The notes beneath the pieces were generated by a model. It did not search any database, had not been told where the DNA came from, and was given only the letters and a program-made list of their open reading frames with translations. The translations under genes were made by a program, and so were the position numbers. A stretch of DNA of 64,000 nt from Caballeronia ptereochthonis (lineage in GTDB: Bacteria; Pseudomonadota; Gammaproteobacteria; Burkholderiales; Burkholderiaceae): assembly GCF_001545075.1 (NCBI RefSeq), contig NZ_FCOB02000011.1:62001-126000 (forward strand), in the 5' to 3' direction. Every line of letters begins with the position of its first letter. The first letter of the stretch is position 1. Below are positions 17,125 to 25,488 of the stretch, in pieces.

Positions 17125-18948
17125 ATGACGCCGATTGTCTTTGAGGGGCGTTTTGGGTGGCTTCATGGTGGCCAAGGCAAACACGGCGTTGTGCTGTGCA
17201 AGCCCTTCGGTCATGAGGAGTCTTGGGTGCACAAGGCCATGCGTTATCTGGCCGACGAGCTTTCCCGGCAGGGTCTTCCGGTCTTGCGCTTTGACTATCT
17301 CGGGACGGGCGATTCAGTAGGCATTGGTCACGAAGGCGATCGGCTGGATGACTTCGTCGCGGATATCACTGAAGCTGTCGAATGTCTGCGGAAAGAAGCG
17401 GGCGTAACGAAGATTACGTTGTGCGGCTTGCGTCTAGGTGGGACCTTGGCAGCGCTTGCATCGCATCATGCCTCGGTGGAATCGCTTGCGTTGCTTGCAC
17501 CCGTTGTGAACGGACGCCACTACCTGCGCGAGCTGACGGCCTTGCGCAAAAGCTGGCTCGAGACGCTTCCCCTTCCCATGCGAACGATGCAGATCGATTC
17601 GCCGTTCAACGTACTCGGGCAAAAGTATAGTGCAGCGTTCCGCAGCCAAATGAGCGGGTTCGATCTCGGCATGGCCATGAGACGTCAGCCCGCAATACCA
17701 AAACGCGTGTTCGTGGCCGATATACAGCCCGGAGCCAGCCAGCCGCTATACGCCGCACTACGCGATCGGGGCGTCGAGGTACAAACGAATGCATTCGACG
17801 ACTACTTCGACTTCATGCAGGACACTTCATCGTCGGTCTTGCCGGAGAAGACGCTCAAGCAGACTGCGCAATGGATAGCGGAGAGCGTGATCGATAGCTC
17901 CCCCGGCGACCTCAATTCGGTTCGGACGAGAAAGGCCGCGCGGCTGAGTATGGGCGACAATGCGATCATCGAGACGCCGGAAGCGATCGAGCGCCCGGTG
18001 GTCTTCGGCGCGGCCGGCCTGTTCGGTATCCTATGCGAGCCGCGCGACAGGCTCGTGGGTGGTCCGGCTGTCGTCATCACCAATACGGCAGGCAACGCGC
18101 ATCATGGCGACAGCCGTCTGTCGGTGAGGATCGCGCGGGAAATGGCGCGACGCGGTATTGCATCGATGCGCATCGACGCTCGCGGGATCGGCGATAGTCC
18201 GCCGCTGCCGCTGGATCATGCGCCTAACACGATCACACCGATCCATGCGGAGACGATAATCGAAGACGTTGCGACTGCCGCTGCATGGCTCAAGCGCAAG
18301 GGCTACGACTCGATCGTCACGTTTGGCATCTGTTCGGGCGCGTATAGCGCCTTGCGTGCGTCGCTCGTCGAGCCTGCGATCGAAGCCGTCATCGCCATCA
18401 ACCTTCAGCGCTTCTACATATCCGAGAAGATGAGTTTGCAGGAACTCAGGAACCAGATGTGCAACACGATGGCGCGGCTCGGACCGGCCATCCTGAAGCC
18501 AACGAAATGGTGGCTGGTCCTGAGTGGGAAACGGGGGTTCAGGCCAATCGCCAAGGCCTTCGCATCGAATGCCACAGCGCGCCTGCAATCTCAAATGTTC
18601 GGTGTGACCCGCCGGGATGCCTTGGGCGCAGATGAAAAGCCACTCACGCACCCGCACGGTGTCGTTCAGAGGCTCGAACGCAAGGGTGTCGACACGCTTC
18701 TCCTGTACGGCGTGGGTGACGACGGCCTCGATCAACTCAATGCTTATTTTGGCCGGTACGGACAGAAACTGTCGCGCCTGACGAAAGTGCGGACCACGGT
18801 TTGCGAGGACATCGATCACTCGCTCTACGATCCGCGCGCATTGGCCAAGGTCGTGGCGCTATCCGAAAGTTTCCTCAGGAATCTTCATCCCAAGAGTTCG
18901 CCGGTCATGGACACAGTTTCGCCTCTGGGTATTTCACGGCAGTTGTGA
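17125..18948 (+). CDS. Fused double alpha/beta hydrolase with atypical nucleophile positions
   Basis: A 607-residue cytoplasmic protein built of two consecutive alpha/beta-hydrolase domains. The first (about residues 1-255) has HEESWVHKAMRYLADEL, LRFDYLGTGDS and, at the nucleophile elbow, CGLRLGG with Arg103 where serine is usual. The second (about 290-590) has MRIDARGIGDS and the elbow FGICSGA with Cys403, and a late histidine in DIDHSLYDPR. The GLRLG elbow and the Cys elbow resemble what I recall of the exosortase-A-associated hydrolases 2 and 1 (TIGR03101 and TIGR03100), normally two separate neighbouring genes. No exosortase or polysaccharide genes are nearby. Activity is therefore uncertain; an acyl-transfer or thioesterase-like role is possible. 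Confidence 0.7.
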   Translation: MTPIVFEGRFGWLHGGQGKHGVVLCKPFGHEESWVHKAMRYLADELSRQGLPVLRFDYLGTGDSVGIGHEGDRLDDFVADITEAVECLRKEAGVTKITLCGLRLGGTLAALASHHASVESLALLAPVVNGRHYLRELTALRKSWLETLPLPMRTMQIDSPFNVLGQKYSAAFRSQMSGFDLGMAMRRQPAIPKRVFVADIQPGASQPLYAALRDRGVEVQTNAFDDYFDFMQDTSSSVLPEKTLKQTAQWIAESVIDSSPGDLNSVRTRKAARLSMGDNAIIETPEAIERPVVFGAAGLFGILCEPRDRLVGGPAVVITNTAGNAHHGDSRLSVRIAREMARRGIASMRIDARGIGDSPPLPLDHAPNTITPIHAETIIEDVATAAAWLKRKGYDSIVTFGICSGAYSALRASLVEPAIEAVIAINLQRFYISEKMSLQELRNQMCNTMARLGPAILKPTKWWLVLSGKRGFRPIAKAFASNATARLQSQMFGVTRRDALGADEKPLTHPHGVVQRLERKGVDTLLLYGVGDDGLDQLNAYFGRYGQKLSRLTKVRTTVCEDIDHSLYDPRALAKVVALSESFLRNLHPKSSPVMDTVSPLGISRQL

Positions 18949-19046
18949 ACCGGACGGCGGGATGCCAGCCATAAACGCATACCGCCTGCCCTGAGCGAAG
19001 GAGTTTCCGCTTTTCGTTTGTGACCGTTGAAAATTGCAGGGCGCTT

Positions 19047-19067
19047 GGCCGACTCATCGAGTCGGCC
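19047..19067 (+). terminator. Perfect 9-bp hairpin after the double hydrolase
   Basis: GGCCGACTC-ATC-GAGTCGGCC forms a perfect 9-bp stem with a 3-nt loop about 100 bp after the hydrolase stop codon and before the chemoreceptor remnant. It lacks a U-run, so it is only a candidate terminator or RNA end. Confidence 0.5.
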
Positions 19068-19101
19068 CTCCTCATCCGCATCTTTACGCCCGACACGATC
19101 G

Positions 19102-19290
19102 CTACGGCATCGAGTCAGATTGCCACTCCTGATCTTCGAGCGATCGGGTAGCGGCTACGGCCTCTTCCACCAGCGCGGCATTCTGCCGTGTGACTTCGTC
19201 CATGTACGTGATCGCCTGATCGACCTGCTCGATGCCGCGGCTTTGTTCGCTGGATGTCGCCGCGATCTCAACCATGATGTCTATCAAGCA
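19102..19290 (-). pseudogene. Methyl-accepting chemotaxis protein, C-terminal fragment
   Basis: The minus-strand frame reads [50 protein letters not shown], unmistakably the descending arm of an MCP signalling hairpin, including the [11 protein letters not shown] heptads just after the CheA/CheW tip. It is cut immediately upstream (an in-frame stop precedes IDIM) and ends early with an atypical tail. Everything before it (receptor, membrane, HAMP and most of the coiled coil) is missing, so this is a dead fragment, probably left by a recombination event. Confidence 0.75.
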
Positions 19291-19310
19291 TCAGGAACGC
19301 ACGAACCGTA

Positions 19311-19735
19311 ATAGAAGACGTGCGTGGAAGGGAACAGGGGTTAACCGCGACTGCGCAACACAGGATTGCGCCGAAACGCCCACGGCCACTCGCGGGAGTG
19401 TGCACTTTCCCAAAATCTGCGAAAGAGATTCCTCGTCCTGCTCTTTGTTCAAGGGAACGGGGAATCTACACTCCGGCAAAACTACACGAGCAAGCGTTGG
19501 AGACGCACCCTCACGAAAATCATGCCTTCCGATATGCGCCCACCTTTAGCGACTGTTCATCCGGAGATCGCTCATTGCAGCCAGGAAGTAGTCGATGTCA
19601 ATCGTCACGTGAGGCTCGGAGCGATTGCGCCGCCAATTCGGTGAGTTGAGCGATAACGGTTGAATGTCTTGGGAGAACGTCGCTAGTGCATCAAGGAAGC
19701 ATGCTTTATGCGCTGGCGAATTACAAACTAAATGT
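19311..19735. other. Gene-free leader region upstream of the porin
   Basis: About 400 bp without a supportable gene; open frames here have no ribosome sites or family features. It presumably carries the porin promoter near its right end. Confidence 0.35.
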
Positions 19736-19747
19736 AAATACGTAGTA
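19736..19747. promoter_or_regulatory. Shared 12-mer upstream of the porin gene
   Basis: AAATACGTAGTA is the exact reverse complement of the 12-mer found upstream of the GH3 gene (14440-14451). It sits 23 bp before the porin start, where a bound repressor would block transcription or initiation. Confidence 0.35.
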
Positions 19748-19770
19748 TAACTATGCAAATGGAGATGGAA

Positions 19771-20955
19771 ATGAAGAGGCTCGTGCTTGGACTGGTCCTG
19801 ACGTCCGCAACGGCATATGTCAATGCGCAAAGCAGCGTGACGCTGTATGGAATTGTGGACAATGGCATTGTCTACGAGACGAATCTGCCGAAGGGACATG
19901 TCTTCGGCGCGCAGAGTGGAGGCTGGGCGCAATCGAGATTTGGTCTCAAAGGCGCTGAAGACCTCGGCGGGGGCACCCAGGCTATCTTCCAGCTTGAATC
20001 CCGTTTGAATACCCAGAACGGAAGCTTTGCGAACGGTAGCTTCTTCGAAGGACAGGCGACTGTCGGTTTTCACAACGATACATGGGGCCAGATTAAGTTC
20101 GGGAACATGGGTTCAGCCGAGATTAGCCAGTACTCGGGCGACGTAGACCCTCAGCAAACCAAGAAGTATGCGATTGGAACGCTGGTACGCGGCCGCATCT
20201 TCTCGCAGGCAGCGAACGGCGTGGAGTACCTGTCTCCGACGATTGCCGGTTTCACCCTGCAAGGCCAGTATGACTTGACGAACTCGCCGACGTGGAACGC
20301 CGGCAATCCTGGAAGCGCGCCTGGTCAACTCGGTACTTCCAGCGGACTCGGAAGTTCTCAGGGGCGCTCGGACGGCATCAAATTGTCCTATGCCAACCAG
20401 GGGCTTTTTTGGCAGGCGACGTACGACGAGGTTCGCGACGGCAATGGGCAGTTCAGCAATGTCTATCTTGCGTCACGTTCCATCCTGACCGGCCTGACCT
20501 ATGCATTCGGCCCGGTGACGGCCTATGTTGGCTACCAACACTTGAGTGCACCTGACGCGTCCAATGCAGGCTATTTTGGCACGGCTGCCCCAACAGTGTT
20601 GCCGGCGGGAACGAGCCTCCCGACCACCGTCAATCATGAGTGGATCGGTGCGACGTGGCAGACGACTCCTGCACTCGCTATCACTGGGGCCGTATATCAT
20701 GCCAACGCGAATAAGGGGAATGGAAACGCTACGCTTTACACATTGGGTGTGAACTATTCGCTTTCCAAGCGGACGCTCCTTTATACTGAACTGGGCTACA
20801 TCCGAAACAGTTCAACGTCGAACCTCGGCCTCAACAGTGGCCTGTATGGTGCGAACGTCAACGACGACCCGGCGAACGGTAGCGCGTCGAGCAGCAACCC
20901 CGACTACGGCAAGAGCCAGTTCGGCGTCATCGCGGGCCTCGCGACGAGGTTCTAG
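19771..20955 (+). CDS. Gram-negative general porin (OmpC-like)
   Basis: A 394-residue outer-membrane trimeric beta-barrel of the Burkholderiales porin family. The signal peptide MKRLVLGLVLTSATAYVNAQ is followed by the canonical SSVTLYGIVDNGIVYETN, then SRFGLKGAEDLGGGTQAIFQLES, and it ends with QFGVIAGLATRF with the terminal Phe needed for barrel assembly. The ATG at 19771 is chosen among several in-frame ATGs because GGAG lies six bases upstream and the signal peptide begins there. It probably admits sugars or glycosides, since it may share an operator sequence with the GH3 gene. Confidence 0.93.
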   Translation: MKRLVLGLVLTSATAYVNAQSSVTLYGIVDNGIVYETNLPKGHVFGAQSGGWAQSRFGLKGAEDLGGGTQAIFQLESRLNTQNGSFANGSFFEGQATVGFHNDTWGQIKFGNMGSAEISQYSGDVDPQQTKKYAIGTLVRGRIFSQAANGVEYLSPTIAGFTLQGQYDLTNSPTWNAGNPGSAPGQLGTSSGLGSSQGRSDGIKLSYANQGLFWQATYDEVRDGNGQFSNVYLASRSILTGLTYAFGPVTAYVGYQHLSAPDASNAGYFGTAAPTVLPAGTSLPTTVNHEWIGATWQTTPALAITGAVYHANANKGNGNATLYTLGVNYSLSKRTLLYTELGYIRNSSTSNLGLNSGLYGANVNDDPANGSASSSNPDYGKSQFGVIAGLATRF

Positions 20956-20965
20956 AGGTCATCAG

Positions 20966-20997
20966 AAAATCCAGGAGAATGTATTCTCCTGGATTTT
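20966..20997 (+). terminator. Bidirectional intrinsic terminator after the porin
   Basis: AAAATCCAGGAGAAT (20966-20980) and ATTCTCCTGGATTTT (20983-20997) are perfect reverse complements separated by two bases. The A/T-rich ends provide a U-run on either strand, so it can end the porin transcript and also the convergent LacI gene. Confidence 0.85.
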
Positions 20998-21103
20998 CCG
21001 TGCTGAGAGCCTTCGGCCACATATGCGTCACTGGCGTGCCGACGAGAGGCGTGTGTAAGGGCAACGCCTCGTAGCAGCAGGAAAAAAGATTCGAGAACTT
21101 GCG

Positions 21104-22147
21104 CTAAGGGCGGAATCGACTGGCTATGTAGTCCGGTATGTTTTCAGGCGTAACGACCACGACGGACGAAGAGGGCGATACGGCTGAAGCAGGCAAGAGC
21201 TTGTGATAGTGCATGATGTGCTGACACGCGGACCGCATGTCTTGACGGAGGTCATGATGCAAGATTGCTTGAATCCTTCCGTCGCGCAGCAGAGGCACGT
21301 TTTCCCTGTCCAGATCGTGCGCGATGAAGCAGACCGGGACTTGCCGTTGCAGGTCCAATGCGCGAAGAATTGCTTTATTCCCCCCGCCCATGCAGTAGAC
21401 GGCGGCGACGCTGGTTCCGTCATTGAGTACATTTCTGACTCTCTCCTCCGTGGCCAAATCCAGACCACGTCCACCGCTCGCATCGATTAGCCGAAGCTGC
21501 GGATGACGTGTCCTTAAGGCACGACGAAAACTTATTTCGCGCTCCTCCTCGCCCCTGAAATGCTCATCGCTCATCGTAATCAGGACGTTAGCAGGCCCGG
21601 AACCAAGCCATTGCCCGAGGAGATAAGCGGCGGTGGCGCCAGCCGCCCGATTGTCGAGGCCCGCGTACGCAATGCGGGCCGACAGCGGAATGTCGGTGAC
21701 GACCGTGACGACAGGGATGCCATGACGGTGTAACTCACCCACGGCGTCCGCAATCTCCGGAACGTCGCGCGCCTTCAGGAGGACGCCATGGCTTCCTCGG
21801 CGGGCGATTGACCGCAGCACCTCCACGACCTCGGAAGTCGTCATCGTCTCCTGCAGCAAGTAGCGCGGACGAACAACTGCGGGATGCAACATCGGGAGTT
21901 CGGCGTCGAGCGCACTCGCAATTTCATCACTAAAGCGCGAGGGAGCTTCCACGACCACATCAACGATGAGCTTCCGCCCAGTGGTGGCCAGGTTCAACTC
22001 CTGCCTCTCGAGTTCTTTAATCGCCTGCTCGACCCGCTTACGCGTGTGCTCCCGGACGTGCGCACGCCCGTTCAGCACTCTATCGACGGTCGCCACGCCC
22101 AGACCCGCCTGGAGCGCGATTTCCTTGATCAAAAAGCGGTGAGCCAA
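21104..22147 (-). CDS. LacI-family transcriptional regulator, TTG start
   Basis: A 347-residue repressor with head IKEIALQAGLGVATVDRVLNGRAHVREHTRKRVEQAIKEL (about residues 7-47) and a type I periplasmic-binding core including HGVLLKARDVPEIADAV and GIPVVTVVTDIP. The GLGVATVDRVLNGR type of head is common in regulators of inositol and other cyclitols, but that is only a family impression. The start is a TTG at 22147, supported by GGAGGAGGG five bases upstream and by the position of the head; no in-frame ATG precedes the helix-turn-helix. It probably regulates the sugar ABC/dehydrogenase operon that begins at 23577. Confidence 0.87.
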   Translation of the reverse strand: MAHRFLIKEIALQAGLGVATVDRVLNGRAHVREHTRKRVEQAIKELERQELNLATTGRKLIVDVVVEAPSRFSDEIASALDAELPMLHPAVVRPRYLLQETMTTSEVVEVLRSIARRGSHGVLLKARDVPEIADAVGELHRHGIPVVTVVTDIPLSARIAYAGLDNRAAGATAAYLLGQWLGSGPANVLITMSDEHFRGEEEREISFRRALRTRHPQLRLIDASGGRGLDLATEERVRNVLNDGTSVAAVYCMGGGNKAILRALDLQRQVPVCFIAHDLDRENVPLLRDGRIQAILHHDLRQDMRSACQHIMHYHKLLPASAVSPSSSVVVVTPENIPDYIASRFRP

Positions 22148-22529
22148 TTCGACCCTCCTCCGTTGATGTGGTCTGATGCGTTTTTGAAGCGCCGTTGGGT
22201 GACTCCCAAGCTATCCTACATCGAAAAAGAGCGTGCGCGCATGGTTGCTCGCAGGAACGTGTGTTCGGGCCCAGATCGTCGGAATCCGTGATGGTGGCGG
22301 CCGATGCGCGAGCGTAAGACGCGAACGACCGTACGTGGCCGCCGATGCTGCTTCCCGGGCGAGACTATCTGTCCACCTGGGCATCTGATGGATTGTTGAT
22401 GTGTTTTGGTTGTTTAAAGATAGACGCCTTGAACTATCATGATGTCGGCGTGCCACAAAAAATTCGACGATATCGCGTGCCCTGCATTGAGTTCAATGCG
22501 GGCAGAAAAGGGCGAGACGGTGCAAGGCT
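22148..22529. other. Divergent intergenic region between LacI and LysR genes
   Basis: About 380 bp carrying the promoters of both divergent regulators; the only clear element is the strong ribosome site of the LacI gene at its left end. No gene is supported. Confidence 0.4.
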
Positions 22530-23444
22530 ATGGACCAGTTCAAGGAGTTGCAACTGTTCGTCGAAGTCGCTGAGACGGGCAGTATCAGTCGAGCCGCGGA
22601 AGCCGTCGAGCTTTCAATTTCGGCGGCAAGTCGGTATCTGATTTCGTTGGAGACAAGGCTCGGGATTCAACTGGTACGCAGGACCACCCGCAATCTTTAC
22701 CTGACAGAAGCCGGCGCCGAGTTTCACCGGCGTTGCAAATCCATCCTCGCAGACCTTGGTGAAGCCGAAGCAGTAATCAAGGAGGCGGTCGTACGTCCTA
22801 GCGGCGTGCTCCGCGTCACCGCTTCGTTATCGTTCTGCATGCTGCACATAGCGCCAATGCTTCCTGATTTCACGGCGCGTTATCCCGAGATCACCGTAGA
22901 TGTGGTAGCCGCTAACCGCTACTACGACATCATTGAGAATGGCATCGACGTAGCGATAAGAACCAAGGTCCTTGAGCCGGATAGCAACATCACGATTAGA
23001 AGACTGGCGTCGACACGTCGCATACTGGCTGCATCGCCCGGCTATATCGAGGTCAACGGCCGTCCTCGCTTCCCGGCGGAGCTTGCGAAGCACAGGCTGC
23101 TCAACTATCAACTAGCCGACAATCCACGCGAGCTTGCTTTTACACGTGGTGGCGAGAACGTCGTTGTCAGGGTGAAGCCTTTGGTGGAGTCAAACGACGG
23201 CCAGATATTGCGCCTCGCCGCACTCGACAACATGGGCATTCTCGTGCAGCCCAAATACATTATCTACGACGACCTCAAGGCCGGCCGCCTCGTCCCGGTG
23301 CTCGACGACTGGGACCTTCCCCGGCTGACCATGAACATTGCATTTCAGACCCGCTCGCATCTTCCGGTGAAGGTGCGGTTGTTCATTGACGCGCTTGTGG
23401 AGCGGTTCCAGCAGAACGACTACGAACGGCATTGGACGGCGTGA
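22530..23444 (+). CDS. LysR-family transcriptional regulator
   Basis: A 304-residue regulator. The winged helix-turn-helix LFVEVAETGSISRAAEAVELSISAASRYLISLETRLGIQLVRRTTR (residues 8-53) belongs to the CrgA-like branch, and the effector domain begins near residue 90 (VLRVTASLSFCMLHIAPMLPDF). It lies 132 bp upstream of and in the same direction as the dioxygenase gene, so it may activate or repress the ring-cleavage operon with an aromatic inducer, alongside the LacI regulator responding to the sugar side. Confidence 0.88.
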   Translation: MDQFKELQLFVEVAETGSISRAAEAVELSISAASRYLISLETRLGIQLVRRTTRNLYLTEAGAEFHRRCKSILADLGEAEAVIKEAVVRPSGVLRVTASLSFCMLHIAPMLPDFTARYPEITVDVVAANRYYDIIENGIDVAIRTKVLEPDSNITIRRLASTRRILAASPGYIEVNGRPRFPAELAKHRLLNYQLADNPRELAFTRGGENVVVRVKPLVESNDGQILRLAALDNMGILVQPKYIIYDDLKAGRLVPVLDDWDLPRLTMNIAFQTRSHLPVKVRLFIDALVERFQQNDYERHWTA

Positions 23445-23576
23445 GCCCCGTGCTCATCGCAATTGAGGCTTCTTCCCACTCAGCGCGAAAGACTTTCCCT
23501 TTCCAGCTCTGTTTTGCCAGCCAAGGCGAATATAGACTCGTCTCAAAGCTACAGAAAAGATTGATGGAGACACTCA

Positions 23577-24497
23577 ATGCAAAGCCCATCCTCTGCAGTC
23601 CAGTCCGAGTTGCCGTACTTCGATGAAGCTCGCTCGGCAGATGTCGTCAATGCTCGTATGAGCGAAGATGCCGACGCTCGTCTGCGCCACGTCATGTCCG
23701 TTCTGGTTAGGCATCTTCATGCCGCGGTGAAGGAAATCGAACCGACGCACGAAGAGTGGTTCACCGCCATCCGCTTCCTGACCGAGACGGGTCAAATGTG
23801 TACGGACTGGCGGCAAGAGTACATCCTGCTCTCGGACATCCTCGGCGTCTCGATGCTGGTCGACGCAATCAACCATCGTCGTCCGAGCGGTGCTACGCCG
23901 AACACGATTCTGGGTCCGTTCTACATCGCGAACGCACCCGAGTATCCGAACGGCGCGAATATCTGCCTGGATGGAAAGGGCGAGCCCATGGTTGTCGAAG
24001 GTCGCGTAACCGATATCGAGGGAAACCCGATTCCGAACGCGAAGTTGGAAGTGTGGCAGACCAACGACGACGGCTTCTATGACGTGCAGCAAAAAGGCAT
24101 TCAGCCTGATTCAAATCTTCGCGGCGTTTTTACGTCGGATTCTGAAGGCCGCTACTGGTTCAGGTCGGTCAAGCCGCGTCACTATCCGATTCCGTCGGAC
24201 GGCCCGGTCGGAAAGCTCCTCGGCGCAATGGGGCGGCACCCGAACCGTGCCGCTCACTTGCACTTTATCGTGACTGCCCCAGGATTCGACCCGGTCATCA
24301 CTCACATCTTCACGCCGGACTGCCCATATCTCCCCGAGGACGCAGTCTTCGGCGTCAAGCGTGAACTCATCGCCGAATTCAACAAGATTGACGACACAGA
24401 GGCAGCGAAGCGCGTCGGAGTCTCATCGCCGTTCTGGTCTGTGTCGTGGGACTTCACTCTCGCGACGTCCACCACCCCCACTCGGGCAACCCCGTAA
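23577..24497 (+). CDS. Intradiol dioxygenase, hydroxyquinol (or catechol) 1,2-dioxygenase type
   Basis: A 306-residue Fe(III) enzyme cleaving a catecholic ring between the two hydroxyls. The N-terminal helical linker domain (about residues 30-100, with EEWFTAIRFLTETGQMCTDWRQEYILLSDILGVSMLVDAIN) precedes the beta-barrel. The four iron ligands are visible: Tyr116 in LGPFYIANAPEY, Tyr203 in RHYPIPSDGPVG, and His227 and His229 in AAHLHFIV. Presence of a maleylacetate reductase gene in the same run favours hydroxyquinol as substrate, because the product would be maleylacetate. The ATG at 23577 follows GGAG. It is the first gene of a nine-gene co-directional run ending at 33126. Confidence 0.85.
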   Translation: MQSPSSAVQSELPYFDEARSADVVNARMSEDADARLRHVMSVLVRHLHAAVKEIEPTHEEWFTAIRFLTETGQMCTDWRQEYILLSDILGVSMLVDAINHRRPSGATPNTILGPFYIANAPEYPNGANICLDGKGEPMVVEGRVTDIEGNPIPNAKLEVWQTNDDGFYDVQQKGIQPDSNLRGVFTSDSEGRYWFRSVKPRHYPIPSDGPVGKLLGAMGRHPNRAAHLHFIVTAPGFDPVITHIFTPDCPYLPEDAVFGVKRELIAEFNKIDDTEAAKRVGVSSPFWSVSWDFTLATSTTPTRATP

Positions 24498-24565
24498 TCG
24501 TTTGGCACGCGGGAGCGCGTGTCGTCAAGAATTTGATGAAATCATGTAACACAGGAATCCTACAT

Positions 24566-25447
24566 ATGAGCGCGAAGAATACTGAACTGCTGGCTGCGTA
24601 CTGGACCCTTGCCGGCGACGTTTATCCGTGTGCACCGACCGAGATCAGCCCGTTCCCGCTGCGTGAGCGCTGCGAAGCGGCGTCGCGTGCCGGCTGGAGC
24701 GGCATTGGACTCATTCTCGACGATCTCGAGTACAGCATCGAGAAGTATGGGCTCTCCGGCGTCAAGAAAGTTCTGGACGACACGGGCATGAAGTACTTCG
24801 AGCTCGAAATTCTCATGGACTGGTACCTCGACGGCGAGGCGCGCGCCAAATCGGATAGTTGCCGCCGCCGTTTCATCGAACTGGGCAGCGAGCTCGGCAT
24901 GCGCAACCTGAAGATCGGCGCGAGCCCCTTCGACGAAAGTCCGGCCGACTTTCCGCGCATGACCGACGAATTCGCGAAGCTTTGCGAAGACGTGGCGACG
25001 GTTGGCGCGACGGTCGCAATCGAGTTCATGCCTTTTTCTCCCATCCGAAATGTCGCAGACGCGCTGAAGGTTGCTGAAGGCGCGAATCAGCCCAATGGCG
25101 GACTGATGGTGGACCATTGGCACGTCGCGCGCGCCAGCACGCCGTATAGCGAAGTCGCCCGCATCCCGGCGCGCTTCATCAAGGGAGTAGAGCTGGATGA
25201 CGTGGGCGCGCGGGTCAAGGGGACGCTGTTCGAGGATTCGACCTTTAATCGCCAGCTTTGCGGCGAAGGTGCAGGCGACTGTCCGGCCTTTATTGATGCC
25301 TTGAAACGAGCGGGCTGCACGCTTCCTTACTACGGCGTGGAACTCATCTCGGAGGTGCACCGGAAGCTTCCGCTCGAAGAGATGGCAAAGCGTGCTTACG
25401 ACACCACCATCGCGCAGTTCTCGGCAAAACCCGCCACTGCCGCCTGA
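24566..25447 (+). CDS. Sugar phosphate isomerase/epimerase-like TIM-barrel enzyme
   Basis: A 293-residue protein of the AP-endonuclease-2/xylose-isomerase-like TIM-barrel family that includes IolE (2-keto-inositol dehydratase), IolI and the beta-eliminating partners of keto-glycoside pathways. The expected metal ligands are Glu in VAIEFMPFS, Asp in GLMVDHWHVA and Glu in YYGVELISEVH; the position often occupied by His or Gln lies in FIKGVELDD. The ATG at 24566 (AGGAA upstream) is used; the longer frame overlaps the dioxygenase. Its place before two Gfo/Idh/MocA dehydrogenases suggests it acts on a keto-cyclitol or 3-keto-glycoside. The precise reaction is unknown. Confidence 0.75.
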   Translation: MSAKNTELLAAYWTLAGDVYPCAPTEISPFPLRERCEAASRAGWSGIGLILDDLEYSIEKYGLSGVKKVLDDTGMKYFELEILMDWYLDGEARAKSDSCRRRFIELGSELGMRNLKIGASPFDESPADFPRMTDEFAKLCEDVATVGATVAIEFMPFSPIRNVADALKVAEGANQPNGGLMVDHWHVARASTPYSEVARIPARFIKGVELDDVGARVKGTLFEDSTFNRQLCGEGAGDCPAFIDALKRAGCTLPYYGVELISEVHRKLPLEEMAKRAYDTTIAQFSAKPATAA

Positions 25448-25488
25448 TGCTTCTGACCTTGAACCATAAAGTATTTCTGGAGACTCAC

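Noticed and set aside
19320-19649. Open frames of 90-110 codons upstream of the porin
   Set aside because: No ribosome binding site, no conserved motif, and two overlapping frames of equal quality.
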